From Chara braunii (lineage: Eukaryota; Streptophyta; Charophyceae; Charales; Characeae): DNA of 42,608 nucleotides. The notes under the pieces are model-generated. The model was not told where the DNA came from. It did no database searches and worked only from the letters and a program-made list of their open reading frames with translations. Positions 32,217-42,608 of this stretch are shown piece by piece. The stretch's first letter is position 1. The number at the start of each line of letters is the position of its first letter. The DNA is taken from positions 2,863,767 through 2,906,374 of the forward strand of contig BFEA01000077.1 in NCBI GenBank assembly GCA_003427395.1, given 5' to 3'. Position numbers and translations under genes: made by a program.

Positions 32217-32351
32217 GAAGCGGGAAACCGTTCAAAAAAAAAACAGCGCATCCGAAGTGGTGCCAATTTCGTGCTGACATCCCTGGCGTGGGAAACCGTT
32301 CCAAAAAACAATTTCGCCATCCTCCGAAGTGGTGCCAATTTCGTGCTGACA
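32217..32351. repeat. 68-bp tandem duplication
   Basis: GGGAAACCGTTC and CCGAAGTGGTGCCAATTT, then CGTGCTGACA, occur at 32221-32279 and 32289-32351. A plus frame (32271-32807) starts in the duplication but carries no motif. Confidence 0.85.
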
Positions 32352-32809
32352 CCCGCGGCGCGTTGTGTGGTGTACTGGTGTTTTCAACTTCAAACCACCA
32401 GTACTTCCGGCCTCAAACTGCCTTGTCGCAGGGGCCCCTACTGGTGCTTTCTTCCGGGGCTGGAAATGCTTTGTTGCACTACCAGCGCGACGTTTTCATT
32501 TTTCTTTTGTCTCGCATCGCCAGCCATTGTGGTCCAGTCGCCCCCAAAAGTCCAGTTAATGCGGCATGTTCACGTCAAGGGCCCACGGCTGATGTATGGG
32601 CCAAGTAGTGGTGGTTTAATCACGAGGTGCAGAGCACAAAAAAGTCATAATGGGATGCGTCTTTTTTGTACACATCTGAGCAGAATCCAAAACATTTCTC
32701 GAGCACAACTCACCCAAAAGAGTCTACGCAGCCGCCACTTTATGTTAATAGGATATTGTGTACATTTATTTGAAAGATCTTTCAATGTCAATGTCAAACA
32801 TATTTAAAC

Positions 32810-34870
32810 ATAAACCATATAGTATAAATGTGGAAGATATAAAAATAGAGAATATATATGAAAAAGAAATCTAATATTATATCATTAATAATTTAATATT
32901 ATAGTATTTTCAATGTTTTATTATACAACACAGGGCATTGACTTTTTTCGTATGCATGGTTACGATATCCTCGATATCATTACTTTGTCATGTACAAAGT
33001 ACAACAAGATGCATTTGTGCATACAGCTCTTGAACAAGTACGAGTGTATTTTTATGACTATCTGAAGATTCCGAACTACTCAGCCATATGATATGCTCAG
33101 GTTGGATAGCAAACCGAATTTCAAGAAGAATGGGTGCGGCACAAACTACTTGCAGCACCCACACGACTTCCAGTCTGCCACACAGCAAAGAAGAGAACAA
33201 ACATCGTTGTTATGGCACCCACCCCATTGTTTGGACTTCAGAAAAGCTGGAAAAAGACCCTCCCGCAGTTGGCTCGCATAACTATATTCACTATAGCATC
33301 ACAACAACTGGTAATAATGCCAAAGGTGTTCAAAGTGGCCATGCATCACAGGGACAACACATGGCATAGACCAGATTAAAGTCCGAGACTGGAGCCAAAC
33401 ACAGTCTCTCCATTTCTTCACAATCTATACAGTGCACTTCACAACAGTGGGGACCACCTGCGGGGACCTGCATCGAGATGGGAGAGGCACACATAATTGG
33501 TCCTGCAACCACGCATGGCACGGAAATTGTGAGGCATGGAAGCCTTCGGGTGTGTGTTGGGGGATTCCGTGCGAGGGACGGAAGCCTTGGGGTGTGTGTT
33601 GGGGGCACAGCATGGGTGTGGGATGGGAGTCAAATAAGAGAGGCCTCTGCTTCCCGTTGCGCCTTTGGCTCCACTCTGGCGATAGATCAGACGCGAAGCG
33701 TCTGCTCAAGTACAAATGCGGGTGCTGCCTCCAGCAAGCAGTTTCGGAGTTCGAGTGCCCACTTCATTCGCTGGCCGTAAACACAACTGCACGCCGGTTA
33801 GCATCTGTGTGAGGGTTTGCCTGCATGTGCCTCAGCAGAGGGGAGGAAAGTGGGACTTGTTCAGCAAGGCACCGTTTGTCATACATGGGGCCGAACAGGA
33901 CACTAGTCGTTTGCCAGAAACTTCCTCTCTTCACTCACATTCACTCACATGGCGTTCAGTGTACAAATCCGCAGAACGAGTTCCCCTTGTAAAGGCGTGG
34001 CGTCATAACAACCACCATAATTCGAGCTGTCGTATGTTACAATAAGCAGCAGAGCACTTGTCTCACCGTTTGAATCGTGGCTGTGCACAACGATGCTAGC
34101 TGGGCTGTACCCCTTCTCCGTTAACATTTGTTGGTAAAATCCTCTGGCAACGGCCGTAACTCGCACAATTCCACAGACGACGCCACTTGCACGATTCCAC
34201 AACGCGTTCAAGAGGCATGCCCATCAACTCTGGCGATGGCATCATGACAGCAACTCCGAAACGAGGTACATCGTCAACTCCATTTCGGAAACGAGGAAAC
34301 GAGGTACATCGTCAACTCTGCGTTTCCGCAATCGGTCCGTACCTCGTTTCCTGATGTCGAAACGCAATTATGACAGCATGTATATATTACACAAGGCCAA
34401 ACATTGGCCCCTCGGCAGAAGTGGGCAGCCAACATGACGATGAAATACACCCGGAGCTTTGAAACATATAATGTCTCATCGTCACCATAAGTCACAGCAA
34501 ACCATGCTTTTCCGTGAGGGCAACTGACTTGCTGAACGGGGAATGCCATACACCACAAATCTGGAGATCGAATCTTCAACTATCTTAAGACAAACTTCAC
34601 ATAACCACTGCTACACCCATGCATCTCCACCCAAAAATGCGATCCTTGACTTGTACAAATGCGATCATCCCTCGATGAACACCCAGTGAATGCAACATAC
34701 ACGCCATCTCAACAAGAGAACGCTACTTGCATTTACATCTTTAGCCATCCTGAGGGTTGGTACATCCATCCTTAGCACAAAGAGCCTGTGACCTTTCCAT
34801 CACTTCAAAACTCTCCGGAATCAAAACATTAATTGTCGACGAAGAAGGGATTGTCAGATTTTGAACTGCT
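32810..34870. other. Mostly unique interval, no confirmed gene
   Basis: 32810-32935 is very AT-rich. A 42-bp tandem duplication (GGAAGCCTT-GGGTGTGTG, TTGGGGG) lies at 33538-33612. 34295-34307 and 34339-34351 are a perfect 13-bp inverted repeat. Minus frames at 33945-34211 and 34274-34579 look protein-like in places, the former up to a possible GTGAGA donor near 34065, but no family is recognised. Confidence 0.45.
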
Positions 34871-34873
34871 TAC

Positions 34874-35065
34874 CTTCGCCATATCACCACAATTCCAACT
34901 GCAACCAAGCAAAGGCAGCATTCCTAGGCATCTGACGCATTTCTTCGCATCAGAAACTCCTAAAAGTCGCTTGCATTTGACTCTTCCCACCCTCCATGCC
35001 TCTCTTTCATCTCCACCCCCAGGTCCTCCGCCATTGGGGACATTCTTCACAAATTCATTCATCAT
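34874..35065 (-). CDS. Candidate small exon, Cys-rich, unknown
   Basis: From an ATG pair at 35065, 64 codons run to a consensus donor (AAG then GTAAGC on the minus strand) at 34874. The peptide has a Gly-rich stretch (NGGGPGGGDER) and five cysteines in its second half. The same region holds a diverged ~75-bp duplication (34947-35025 and 35062-35136), so part of the open frame is repeat-derived. No homologue recognised. Confidence 0.18.
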
Positions 35066-35139
35066 ATCAAGAACTCCTAAAACTCACCTGCGGTTGACTT
35101 CTTGCATACTCCATGCATGCCTCTCCCCATCCCGAGTAC

Positions 35140-36104
35140 TGCGCTTAGAAGAATACTTGCTGGCTCTCGCAAAACAACAAGATAGGATGCCGTCAGAACA
35201 CTCTGAAGGGTAGAAATAAACACAAACACAATTTCAGAGTCTGCACATGCACCAGAGCAGCGATGAATTACGGTTGAAAACACCAAGCATGCGTGTGCAT
35301 GCATGCACAGAAATGCACTGACACGGACACGCACACTCGCACACACGAGCGCAGGCGAATTCATTCGTATGTCACAGCTGGAAATTCTTAACAAGTATGG
35401 GCCAAAATGCAAAGGGTGGGCTGAGCTGAGACACTTTTCCCTTCTGAGCCACCAGTGCCTCTAGGCACTCCTGTTCCTGAGGCAGATTTGAGCTGCTGCA
35501 CGTCAAAATCAAAACAAACCAGTGTGGCAATTCTTTTCTTTCTGCCTGGCTTCACTAGCCAAAGAGGTCCACTACGCCGATCTCACAAAAATCAGTGTTA
35601 AGACCGAAACAAGTGGGAATACAACCCTAGATGTCATGGGATCTAAGGTGATCAGGGCCACTTGTTAACTCCTTGAAACCCGCCTCATATGTTTTACAGC
35701 TGCAAACGAGAACGTTAGCTGGCCAAATGCAGAAATCAGTCTTCAAGGGATGTGTCACATCACAAGGGGAACGTAGGCCCCTTCTCTTAGCACAAAGGAC
35801 GATGCTTGCCGTTTCCGAATTCAGGACAGCCCACGAGACACACAAGCTCCTGCAAGAAAGATTGACTGCCCGCCCAGCTGAAGCACATCCACCATGAAAA
35901 CACCTGCCTCAAAAACCACCACCACACACTTCCACCTAGAGCCATGCAAGCAGAAATATGAGATCAAGATAACATCAACTTAAAACCGAACATGAATGTG
36001 CCTGACTTGGACCCCCCTAACATGCCTCAGCGCTGTTACATTGAACATCATGCTGATCGGGAGCTAATATTTCTGTAGCAAGCGTGCTAAGGATCAAATA
36101 CTCT

Positions 36105-36105
<1 letters not shown>
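35140..36105. other. Unique interval, no gene seen
   Basis: No frame with a motif and no repeat longer than about 20 bp apart from a GCATG/CATGC-rich patch near 35290. Confidence 0.5.
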
Positions 36106-36111
<6 letters not shown>

Positions 36112-36170
<59 letters not shown>

Positions 36171-36283
36171 TCTGCAGCATCCATCTCTCCCTCTTTCTCT
36201 CTGTCTGCAAGCGTGTCTCTTGTACCTTACCATCGACCCTCCCCTGAGCATTGTTCTCCCTCACAACCCCCCATCCCCCGCCC

Positions 36284-36313
<30 letters not shown>
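36112..36313. repeat. (CT)n-(CA)n compound tract and poly-C
   Basis: CT units to 36148, CA units to 36170, then a C-rich run ending in about 28 consecutive C at 36286-36313. Confidence 0.95.
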
Positions 36314-36315
<2 letters not shown>

Positions 36316-36687
36316 ATTGTACATAGGATATACTTTGCCCCATTGAAATCCTGAGATCTGAAAAACAATGATAACAGGAAGCCCGAGTCCTCCAATGTCA
36401 GGTGGCATAGCAATCTATTCCTTCAACCAACAAATGCAAAGCAACTCTGACATTCGCACTATGCTGATCAGAAATATGAAGCAAAGGCAAGCTGTACCCT
36501 GCCAGCAAACTCTCTCTGCAATCGATCACAGAACTAGGTTCTCTCTTCAAGCTCATGCTGTTTGAGCAGGTGTGTTGTGATGTATGCTATCAAACAACTC
36601 AAAAGGAAGCCATGACCGCACCAGACTATATCCAACGACTTTCACGGACTCATGCATACTTGCCTCTGCGTGTGTCTGTGTGTTGGG

Positions 36688-36690
<3 letters not shown>

Positions 36691-36754
<64 letters not shown>
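36691..36754. repeat. (GA)n microsatellite
   Basis: About 32 GA units. Flanks do not match the 5.4-10.2 kb fold-back family, so this tract is independent. Confidence 0.96.
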
Positions 36755-36756
<2 letters not shown>

Positions 36757-36759
36757 CCA

Positions 36760-37913
36760 TCTATGCCCGAACATGAAGTGGGCAGAACTTTCCAAGCCAC
36801 ACATACGATCTTGCCTACAAAACGAGAGGCATCATACTGCCGAAGCGATCATACTAGCTGTAAGGCGACTATTGAGCACCCCGATCAAGCAAGTAAAACT
36901 AGCTTTGTGCATGGATGATTGCTGTCCCGTGCAATGTCATAGACAGCAGCCACTCTCATATCCCTACTACCTCCTACGTGCATAGCACTCCTATCTACTC
37001 CATCCACAATAAAAACGTAAAAAGCAATACAGCGGCTCTCAGCCCTGCAATATACCCATTACCAGCTTCAAAGTAATCATAACAAGATTCAATAGAATCA
37101 AAACAGGGATTCCAAAGTCTAATTGCCACGGTTTTCCATCTTCCCCACTTTCATTACCAATCCCATGTTCAAGCCATCGCTGCTCATCTGGTCCTTGCCA
37201 CCGCTCACATATCTATCTGAAGGGTGAGACTGATAAGAGAGAGAGAGTAAGGAAAACCTGCTGAATGTCATTTGGGTGCTCAAACGACAACCTATATTCC
37301 GACAGCGACTGTTGCACGCTCCAATTCAAACGGGTCAGCAGCTACTGTGCTTCCACATGCCAGACCAACAGGCAGGGGACATCATCATCAGGTAACTAAA
37401 AGATACGCACCCACTAGGATCGTCTCCATTCTCCCTCCTGCTTCAGAATGGAGCACAAACCCCATCCATCTCTTACAATCCTCATATTGTCATGGATTCA
37501 GTTGCCACATCCTACTAATCGCCGCTCTCTATGCCCCAGATGTACAGAGAGGCTCTACCTACAGTCCTACAGACACATCCCCACGATAGTACCGCCGCCA
37601 CCGCAAATGTAAATCATAATGTACTGAAATCCAGTGGAATCTCTCCTGGCCAGCACAACCCTCTCCGATGCTCTCTCCAAAGGGCAACGTTACCTACCAA
37701 CAGCAACAGCAATGCTTACCTCAATCACATCTTTCCATGCTCAACATTGCCCCTACTGCCACCGTCGCAAACCAGTACCACAAGAGGAGAATTGGCATGT
37801 ATCCTCGTCTTGAAGTTCTTCCGGAACCGCCTCATTCTGCCTTCTCTCACAAACCAAACAGTCTCATTAGCGATCATGTCGTTCAAGTCCGATCGTCTCC
37901 AATTTCCCCGTGA
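36760..37913. other. Unique interval with weak coding hints (plus strand)
   Basis: Plus-strand 37272-37390 is open and ends at CATCAG|GTAACT, a good donor. 37668-37913 is open with a Gln run (TYQQQQQCLPQ). They could be exons of one Ser/Thr/Pro-rich protein, but acceptors are poor and no domain is recognised, so I do not call a gene. Confidence 0.3.
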
Positions 37914-37986
37914 GCCCACGTAGCTCAGGTGGTAGAGCATTCCCTTGGTAAGGGAAAGGCCTCCGGTTCAAGTCCGGTCGTAGGCA
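37914..37986 (+). tRNA. tRNA-Thr (anticodon GGU), organelle/bacterial type
   Basis: A 73-nt cloverleaf with no intron. Acceptor is GCCCACG/CGTAGGC, D-stem GCTC/GAGC, anticodon stem TTCCC/GGGAA with loop TTGGTAA, so the anticodon is GGU (Thr, ACC). The T-arm is TCCGG-TTCAAGT-CCGGT, and the discriminator is A. Nuclear eukaryotic tRNA-Thr genes normally read ACC through IGU. GGU is the bacterial, plastid and some-mitochondria form, which suggests organelle origin. Two stem positions fail to pair: C4-A69 in the acceptor and U49-U65 in the T-stem. Box A (TAGCTCAGGTGG) and box B (GGTTCAAGTCC) are intact, so Pol III transcription is possible. It may be a decayed copy. Confidence 0.85.
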
Positions 37987-39192
37987 CAAATCGGAACTCC
38001 ACCCTGGTCGCTATCATTAGCTATCCCCATGACAGCTACAAAAAACGTAATTCTCTCCGAACGCCACCCTGGTCAAGAAGAAATCTTTCTCCGCTCCTCT
38101 AAACATTGCTCCTCTACAGTCTCATGTAGATTACACACAGATCCGGATAGAAATGATCTCATGCCTCCACTAAAGAGGCCAAAAATCGAAGGCACAGTCC
38201 AGAGGACTCCACAATCGAGCCTAAGCAGCCCTATCAGCTGCAGCTGGAGCAGGATCAGCACCAGCACGTAAAAGAGCAAGGGACAACATGATCTTCACGA
38301 CATTGTTTCCGTCAAAGCTCGTAGTTTGCAGACATGTCTGTCTACACCACTACCTCTGCTCGAAAAACTGCCTGTGAAAAGGCCAGTTGAACCAATTCGA
38401 GTATTCTAGGCAGCAGAGTAATCCACAGACTCACATAGCCCTTTGCATGTAAAAAAGAAAACTCCCTTGCCTACACTTCTGCAGCATGCCAAAAGGGCAG
38501 CACAAGGACGGGACGGGCGTTGTGTTGACATCAGCAGACAACAATGTATTGATGCCTCCAAAATTCAACCAACCAATTAGCACTCTATTTCCATTACGCC
38601 AACAAGCAAAACTACCACTCGAACTCACCTGTTCGCACAGCGCTCTCCACCAACCAGGATTGAACCTTCGACAAGATGACATAACAACCGCTCTCCTGTT
38701 CTCACAAACTCTTTGTCACGCGAGATACCAGAAAGCTTTAGAAACATGGCCACCACTGCTGGCCTCTTCCTGACCCACAACAATTCCTGCCCGAAGACAC
38801 CCAACTCCTGACCATATCCTGCAAACTTAGTGCAAGCATGCTTGTAAAGGCAAGGCAAGGAAACATCGAACATTCATGTCACGACTCACCTGCATTGCAA
38901 CTTACCATCCTTGAAAACTCTCAATATTATTGACTCCAAGCTGCCAAATGCCTGAGGTCCTCGGGCATTGATCCTGTGCTGGCAATTATATTCCAGCTGC
39001 CAAATGCACATCACTCTAACCCCCAAGGACATTGGGATGCAAGCTCCTGGCAATACTCACAGGAGCTGAAGGCAACGGACACTGCATGAAAAGCTAGTTG
39101 CAATGCATGGCAGCTCTGCCCCATTGCACCTAGACAACAACCTGAGCCAACGTTATGCGCTGCATATACTACTCCCCATACCGACTGGATCA
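37987..39192. other. Unique interval downstream of the ubiquitin hydrolase
   Basis: Lies 3' of the minus-strand gene and should include its 3' UTR. The plus frame 38029-38271 contains PPLKRPKIEG, which resembles a basic nuclear-localisation patch, but has no supported exon boundaries. No other feature seen. Confidence 0.4.
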
Positions 39193-39393
39193 TCAAAGCA
39201 TAGACCACCGCTTGTAAACAAGTAGGTAAGCCTCGTCATTATCCAGTACCCGATGCTGGGGAACACTTGTCACATGACAATCATCAAATCGTAGCCATCG
39301 ATTATCACCCTGCTTTGCATCTGTTGTGTAGTGCCCAGTAGCTGCGTCCTTCCCATGATGAGACACAATGGAAACCAGCTCATACTGCCGTAC
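39193..39393 (-). CDS. Ubiquitin carboxyl-terminal hydrolase (USP10/UBP24-like), last exon
   Basis: This terminal exon encodes the last 66 residues of a cysteine deubiquitinase. It begins at a clear acceptor (TTTTTTGTTGCAG on the minus strand) and ends in two stop codons in a row. It contains the USP His box: YELVSIVSHHGKDAATGHYT, then RWLRFDD, then DEAYLLVYKR. The His of GHYT is the catalytic base and the Asp of FDD fits the third triad residue. HHG-K-A-GHYT followed by WLRFDD is closest to the USP10/plant UBP24 group. The protein removes ubiquitin from targets. The Cys box and earlier exons lie upstream, at higher coordinates on this strand. I found none in the remaining 3.2 kb, which implies a long intron or a gene running off the window. 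Confidence 0.92.
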   Translation of the reverse strand, partial: VRQYELVSIVSHHGKDAATGHYTTDAKQGDNRWLRFDDCHVTSVPQHRVLDNDEAYLLVYKRWSML

Positions 39394-40142
39394 CTGCAAC
39401 AAAAAATACAAGCCAACGTGCACTTATTACGTCAGTAATTGGCAAGCAGAACGCAGAGGAATCACAAAAAACAAGGGTACCTGTTGCAGCTTTGCCCGCA
39501 AAACATGAAAAGAAAAAGCATAACAAACTGTCCCATCATCACATAAAACACGTTTACAGGAAAACAGGAGGGCATACCACGGAACCTTTTTATTGTTTTT
39601 GCTGCGAGTGTTGTGTTTGGGCAGCTGTCACCTTTTCAGCATGTTTTTTTGTTTTCTGTTGTGTGCTACGACCCACAAAGCTTCAGTCTAAGATCTGTGT
39701 TCGTTTCTAAGAGACGGCTGTGCTAAAGATTCCGACTCTGAGTTCGCTTGCTGTCCTTGATGAATATGTTTGTGATCAACCGATCTCAAATGTATGCCAT
39801 GAGCTCACTTGTTGAGTTTGGACACTGTCTGTGTGTGCAAGTGCATGTGTGTGTCAGTCTCAGCTTGGTGCATGTGTGCCGTTCAATAATGCTTGGCGAT
39901 GGGCCCGGGGAAGTTGTCGGAGGTCGTCTTCAATAATAAGAGTGCCACAGATATTAAGCAGGTGTTGTAATGTATGATTAACATAATCAGCACCGAATCC
40001 GCTTGGCAGTTGCTGTTCGTGGGGGAAGTTCTTGGAAGTGAAGTGTCATTTGAGCCATAATTCCAGGCACAGTGGGCGTGCATCTTGGAGCATTTCCTGG
40101 TTTGCAAAAGCAAAAGACAAAACCGAGCATCACATGTCAGCA
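39394..40142 (-). other. Intron (and upstream region) of the ubiquitin hydrolase
   Basis: The sequence immediately upstream of the last exon is intronic. A possible exon edge (TTTTGCAAACCAG then GAAATGCTCC on the minus strand, near 40104) opens short frames, but none encodes a USP motif. No LHLKRF-like segment, expected in the preceding exon, was found. Confidence 0.55.
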
Positions 40143-40868
40143 TCATATAATTAACAGCCTGGCAGAATCTCTCTCTCTCTCTATCTCTCTCTCTCTCTCT
40201 CTCTCCCCCTCTGTACTCAACCCCACCCCTGCCCTCCTTCCTCCTTCACTCCACCCTCTCCCTTTGGCCTTTCCCCCCTCCTTCCCTCCACCCTCTCCCT
40301 ACCAGACTTCTCCCTCCGGCTTTCCCCTTCCTCTCGGCCTCCTCCCTACCTCCTCTTCCTCCTCATGCTCTTCCTCCCCCATTCCCCACTCTGCTCCCTC
40401 CCCCCCCCTCGCCTGACCTCTTCACTCCCTCCGTACTCCACCCAACCAACCTCTGCCCTCGCTCATGCTTCCCTTTCCTCTCCCTCGGCTCGACTTCTCC
40501 CTGCCGTCTGTCCCCTTCCTCTCTGCCCCCTCCCGACCTCCTCTTCAACCTCCTCCTGACCATCTCCCTCCACTTCTTTCCTTCGCCCAATCTCCGTCTG
40601 ACCTCCTCCCCCCTATCTCCTCCGTCCCCTTCCCTACACCTGATCTCCACCTCCACCTCCCGACCATCTCCCTCCACTTCTTTCCTTCGCCCAATCTCCA
40701 TCTGACCTCCTCCCCCCAATCTCCTCCGACCCCTTCCCTACACCTGATCTCCACCTCCACCTCACCTTCCTTGCACGAGTTCCTACCCTTCCACCCTTCC
40801 TCGGCCCAATCTCGACCTGACCTCCTCCCTCCATTCCGCCCTCCACCCAACTGCAGTTCATTTTTTTC
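40143..40868. repeat. Pyrimidine-rich tract with a 104-bp tandem repeat
   Basis: About 725 bp of almost pure C/T on the plus strand. 40558-40661 and 40662-40768 are near-identical copies (ACCATCTCCCTCCACTTC, CTTCGCCCAATCTCC). Frames stay open because the composition lacks stop codons, giving Ser/Pro/Leu repeats. Such a tract could form triplex DNA. Confidence 0.85.
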
Positions 40869-40899
40869 ATTTCTTTCAGGTGGACCTAAACGCTGCATT

Positions 40900-40946
<47 letters not shown>

Positions 40947-41060
40947 TTCCGTGTGCGCGCCCATAAGTGCATTTTTTTTTAAATGGTCTCGATGGACCAC
41001 GGAGCAGATACCACATGTCATCGCGGGGGGAGAGGAAGTGTGTAGTTCGTTAGAATGGGG

Positions 41061-41100
<40 letters not shown>

Positions 41101-41220
41101 GGGACCACGGATCAGATTTAAAACTGATCGGAGCAGATACCACCTGTCATCGTGTAGGGGGGGAAGCGCGTAGTCAGTTAGAATGGGGTCTCTCTCTCTC
41201 ACACACACACACATCCACTT

Positions 41221-41226
<6 letters not shown>

Positions 41227-41285
<59 letters not shown>
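41227..41285. repeat. (CT)n microsatellite
   Basis: About 29 CT units after CACTTTATTT. Others in the same array are at 40903-40940, 41061-41086, 41378-41420 and 42077-42111. Confidence 0.96.
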
Positions 41286-41288
<3 letters not shown>

Positions 41289-41377
41289 GACCATGGATCA
41301 GATTTGAAACTGATCAGAGCAGATACCACATGTCATCGTGTAGGGGGCGAAGCCCGTGCGTAGTCAGTTAGAATGGC

Positions 41378-41483
<106 letters not shown>

Positions 41484-41837
41484 CGACTTTATTTCTCTCT
41501 GCCGTGTCTCTCTCTCCCTCTCTCTGTCTCTCTCACACACACACACACATCGACTTCCTCTCTTTCTCTCTCCCCCGCACGGGCGGGTCCTCGTGCATTT
41601 TTTTTCTATTTGTGTTGTTGAAAGGACTCGATGGACAATGGATCAGATATGAAACTGTTCCGAACAGATACTATCATAGCACAGGGGGGGGGGGGGCAGT
41701 TAGTTAGATTGGGCTCTCTCTCTCTCGTGCACGGACTCGCTCGCTCATTCGCTTTCATGTATGCTCCCGCGCGTCATTTTGTTTTAGGGGTCTCGATGGC
41801 CCACGGATCATATTTGAAACTGATGAGAGCAGATACC

Positions 41838-42072
41838 TATGAAACTGTACCAGTGCGCTTAAGGACCTCGCCCCCGCGCTCAAAGAGCTTTCAGCCACGC
41901 GCGCTTGTCAAAAAAAGAGCACGCGCATCTCATGGGGTTCCGCGAGGGCAGGGAATGTTGAGGGGGCGGTTGTGCGGAAAAACAGAGTTGCATGGTTGGG
42001 GCCCTTGGAGGTGATTTTTTGGGGGGAGGGGGGCACTGGGGTGGAGTTGGTGGGATTAGTTCAGCTGTGACC

Positions 42073-42115
<43 letters not shown>

Positions 42116-42456
42116 CGAGTGCGCACTTCAGCGGACGAGCGTGCACAAGTGCAAATGAATGCACGCTCATCCTCCCAGCGCTTAAGACCGTGGTCTGGAC
42201 CTTTCTGGCCCTTTTTTTTTTGGCCAGCCACACAGAGCTGGAGGTAACACGTCTATTGGGAGCTGCCCAGCCCTCCCCTCCGCCAGCCCCGCCGCCGCCT
42301 GTGACCCTGAAACCCCCCTCCCAGCCCTCCACCCGCCAGGAACCAGCCTGCCCGCGAACGCGCTCAAGCCGCTCAATGCACGCTCAAGCACGGATTTGAG
42401 CAGCGCTGAAAAACTCGAGTGCCGCCCACGCGCTCAATCAGCGCCCGGTTTCATAG
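41838..42456. other. GC-rich interval between core repeats
   Basis: Contains a CT tract (42077-42111), repeated GCGCTCAA words (41877, 42358, 42430) and no recognised gene. Minus frames here are open but of repeat-like composition. Confidence 0.6.
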
Positions 42457-42510
42457 GCAGATACCACATGTCATCGTGTAAGGGAAGGAAGCACGTAGTT
42501 AGTTCGAATG

Positions 42511-42512
<2 letters not shown>

Positions 42513-42608
<96 letters not shown>
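42513..42608. repeat. (CT)n-(CA)n tract at window end
   Basis: CT units to about 42542, then CA units to the last base. It follows the sixth core repeat in the usual position. Confidence 0.96.

Noticed and set aside
32271-32807. 178-codon plus-strand frame
   Set aside because: It starts inside a 68-bp tandem duplication and has many Cys/Phe/Arg with no domain and no splice or promoter support.
40465-41121. 218-codon plus-strand frame and 187-codon minus-strand frame
   Set aside because: They are open because the tract is almost pure C/T, with no conserved motif or codon structure.

Overview
This is eukaryotic nuclear DNA from a large, repeat-rich genome. Genes are very sparse, dinucleotide microsatellites (CT/GA, CA/GT) are frequent, and there is a decayed LINE, fold-back repeats and one clear split gene with a U2-type splice acceptor. 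The only confidently recognised protein exon is the last exon of a USP10/UBP24-type ubiquitin hydrolase on the minus strand. A tRNA-Thr(GGU) and a textbook group II intron domain V look like organelle-derived sequence. Together these suggest a green-lineage genome with intron-rich mitochondria; a charophyte alga such as Chara is my guess, not something the sequence proves.

Layout. 1-3224 is a self-overlapping contig: its first and last 578 bp are identical and it ends at a single N, so it is probably a tandem repeat or an assembler loop. 3226-5410 holds simple repeats, three tandem G-boxes and one weak exon-like frame. 5411-10230 is an array of GA-bearing fold-back units, and one unit is split by a 5'-truncated LINE (6189-9261, minus) with a recognisable target-site duplication. 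10.2-15.3 kb shows no gene. 15.3-20.5 kb is GC-richer, with several small perfect hairpins and one open minus-strand frame (20100-20405). 20.98-21.95 kb carries eleven copies of a stem-loop with conserved loop and co-varying stem. It is followed by three ~120-bp repeats and a possible LTR/primer-binding-site junction. 23.2-28.2 kb has the group II domain V, two related structured segments that resemble intron domain I, and a 198-bp fold-back.

28.3-32.4 kb contains library and assembly artefacts (a Tn5 mosaic end between two 146-bp repeats, a 420-bp gap, an N inside a palindrome) and a small TIR element family. 32.4-39.2 kb is more unique sequence with the tRNA. 39.19-39.39 kb is the ubiquitin-hydrolase exon. 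40.1-42.6 kb is pyrimidine-rich, with six copies of a core repeat each anchored next to a CT tract.

There is no operon-like organisation and no set of genes working together. The best candidate for something undescribed is the co-varying hairpin array at 21 kb. A second theme is that long microsatellites here ride as fixed parts of larger repeat units.
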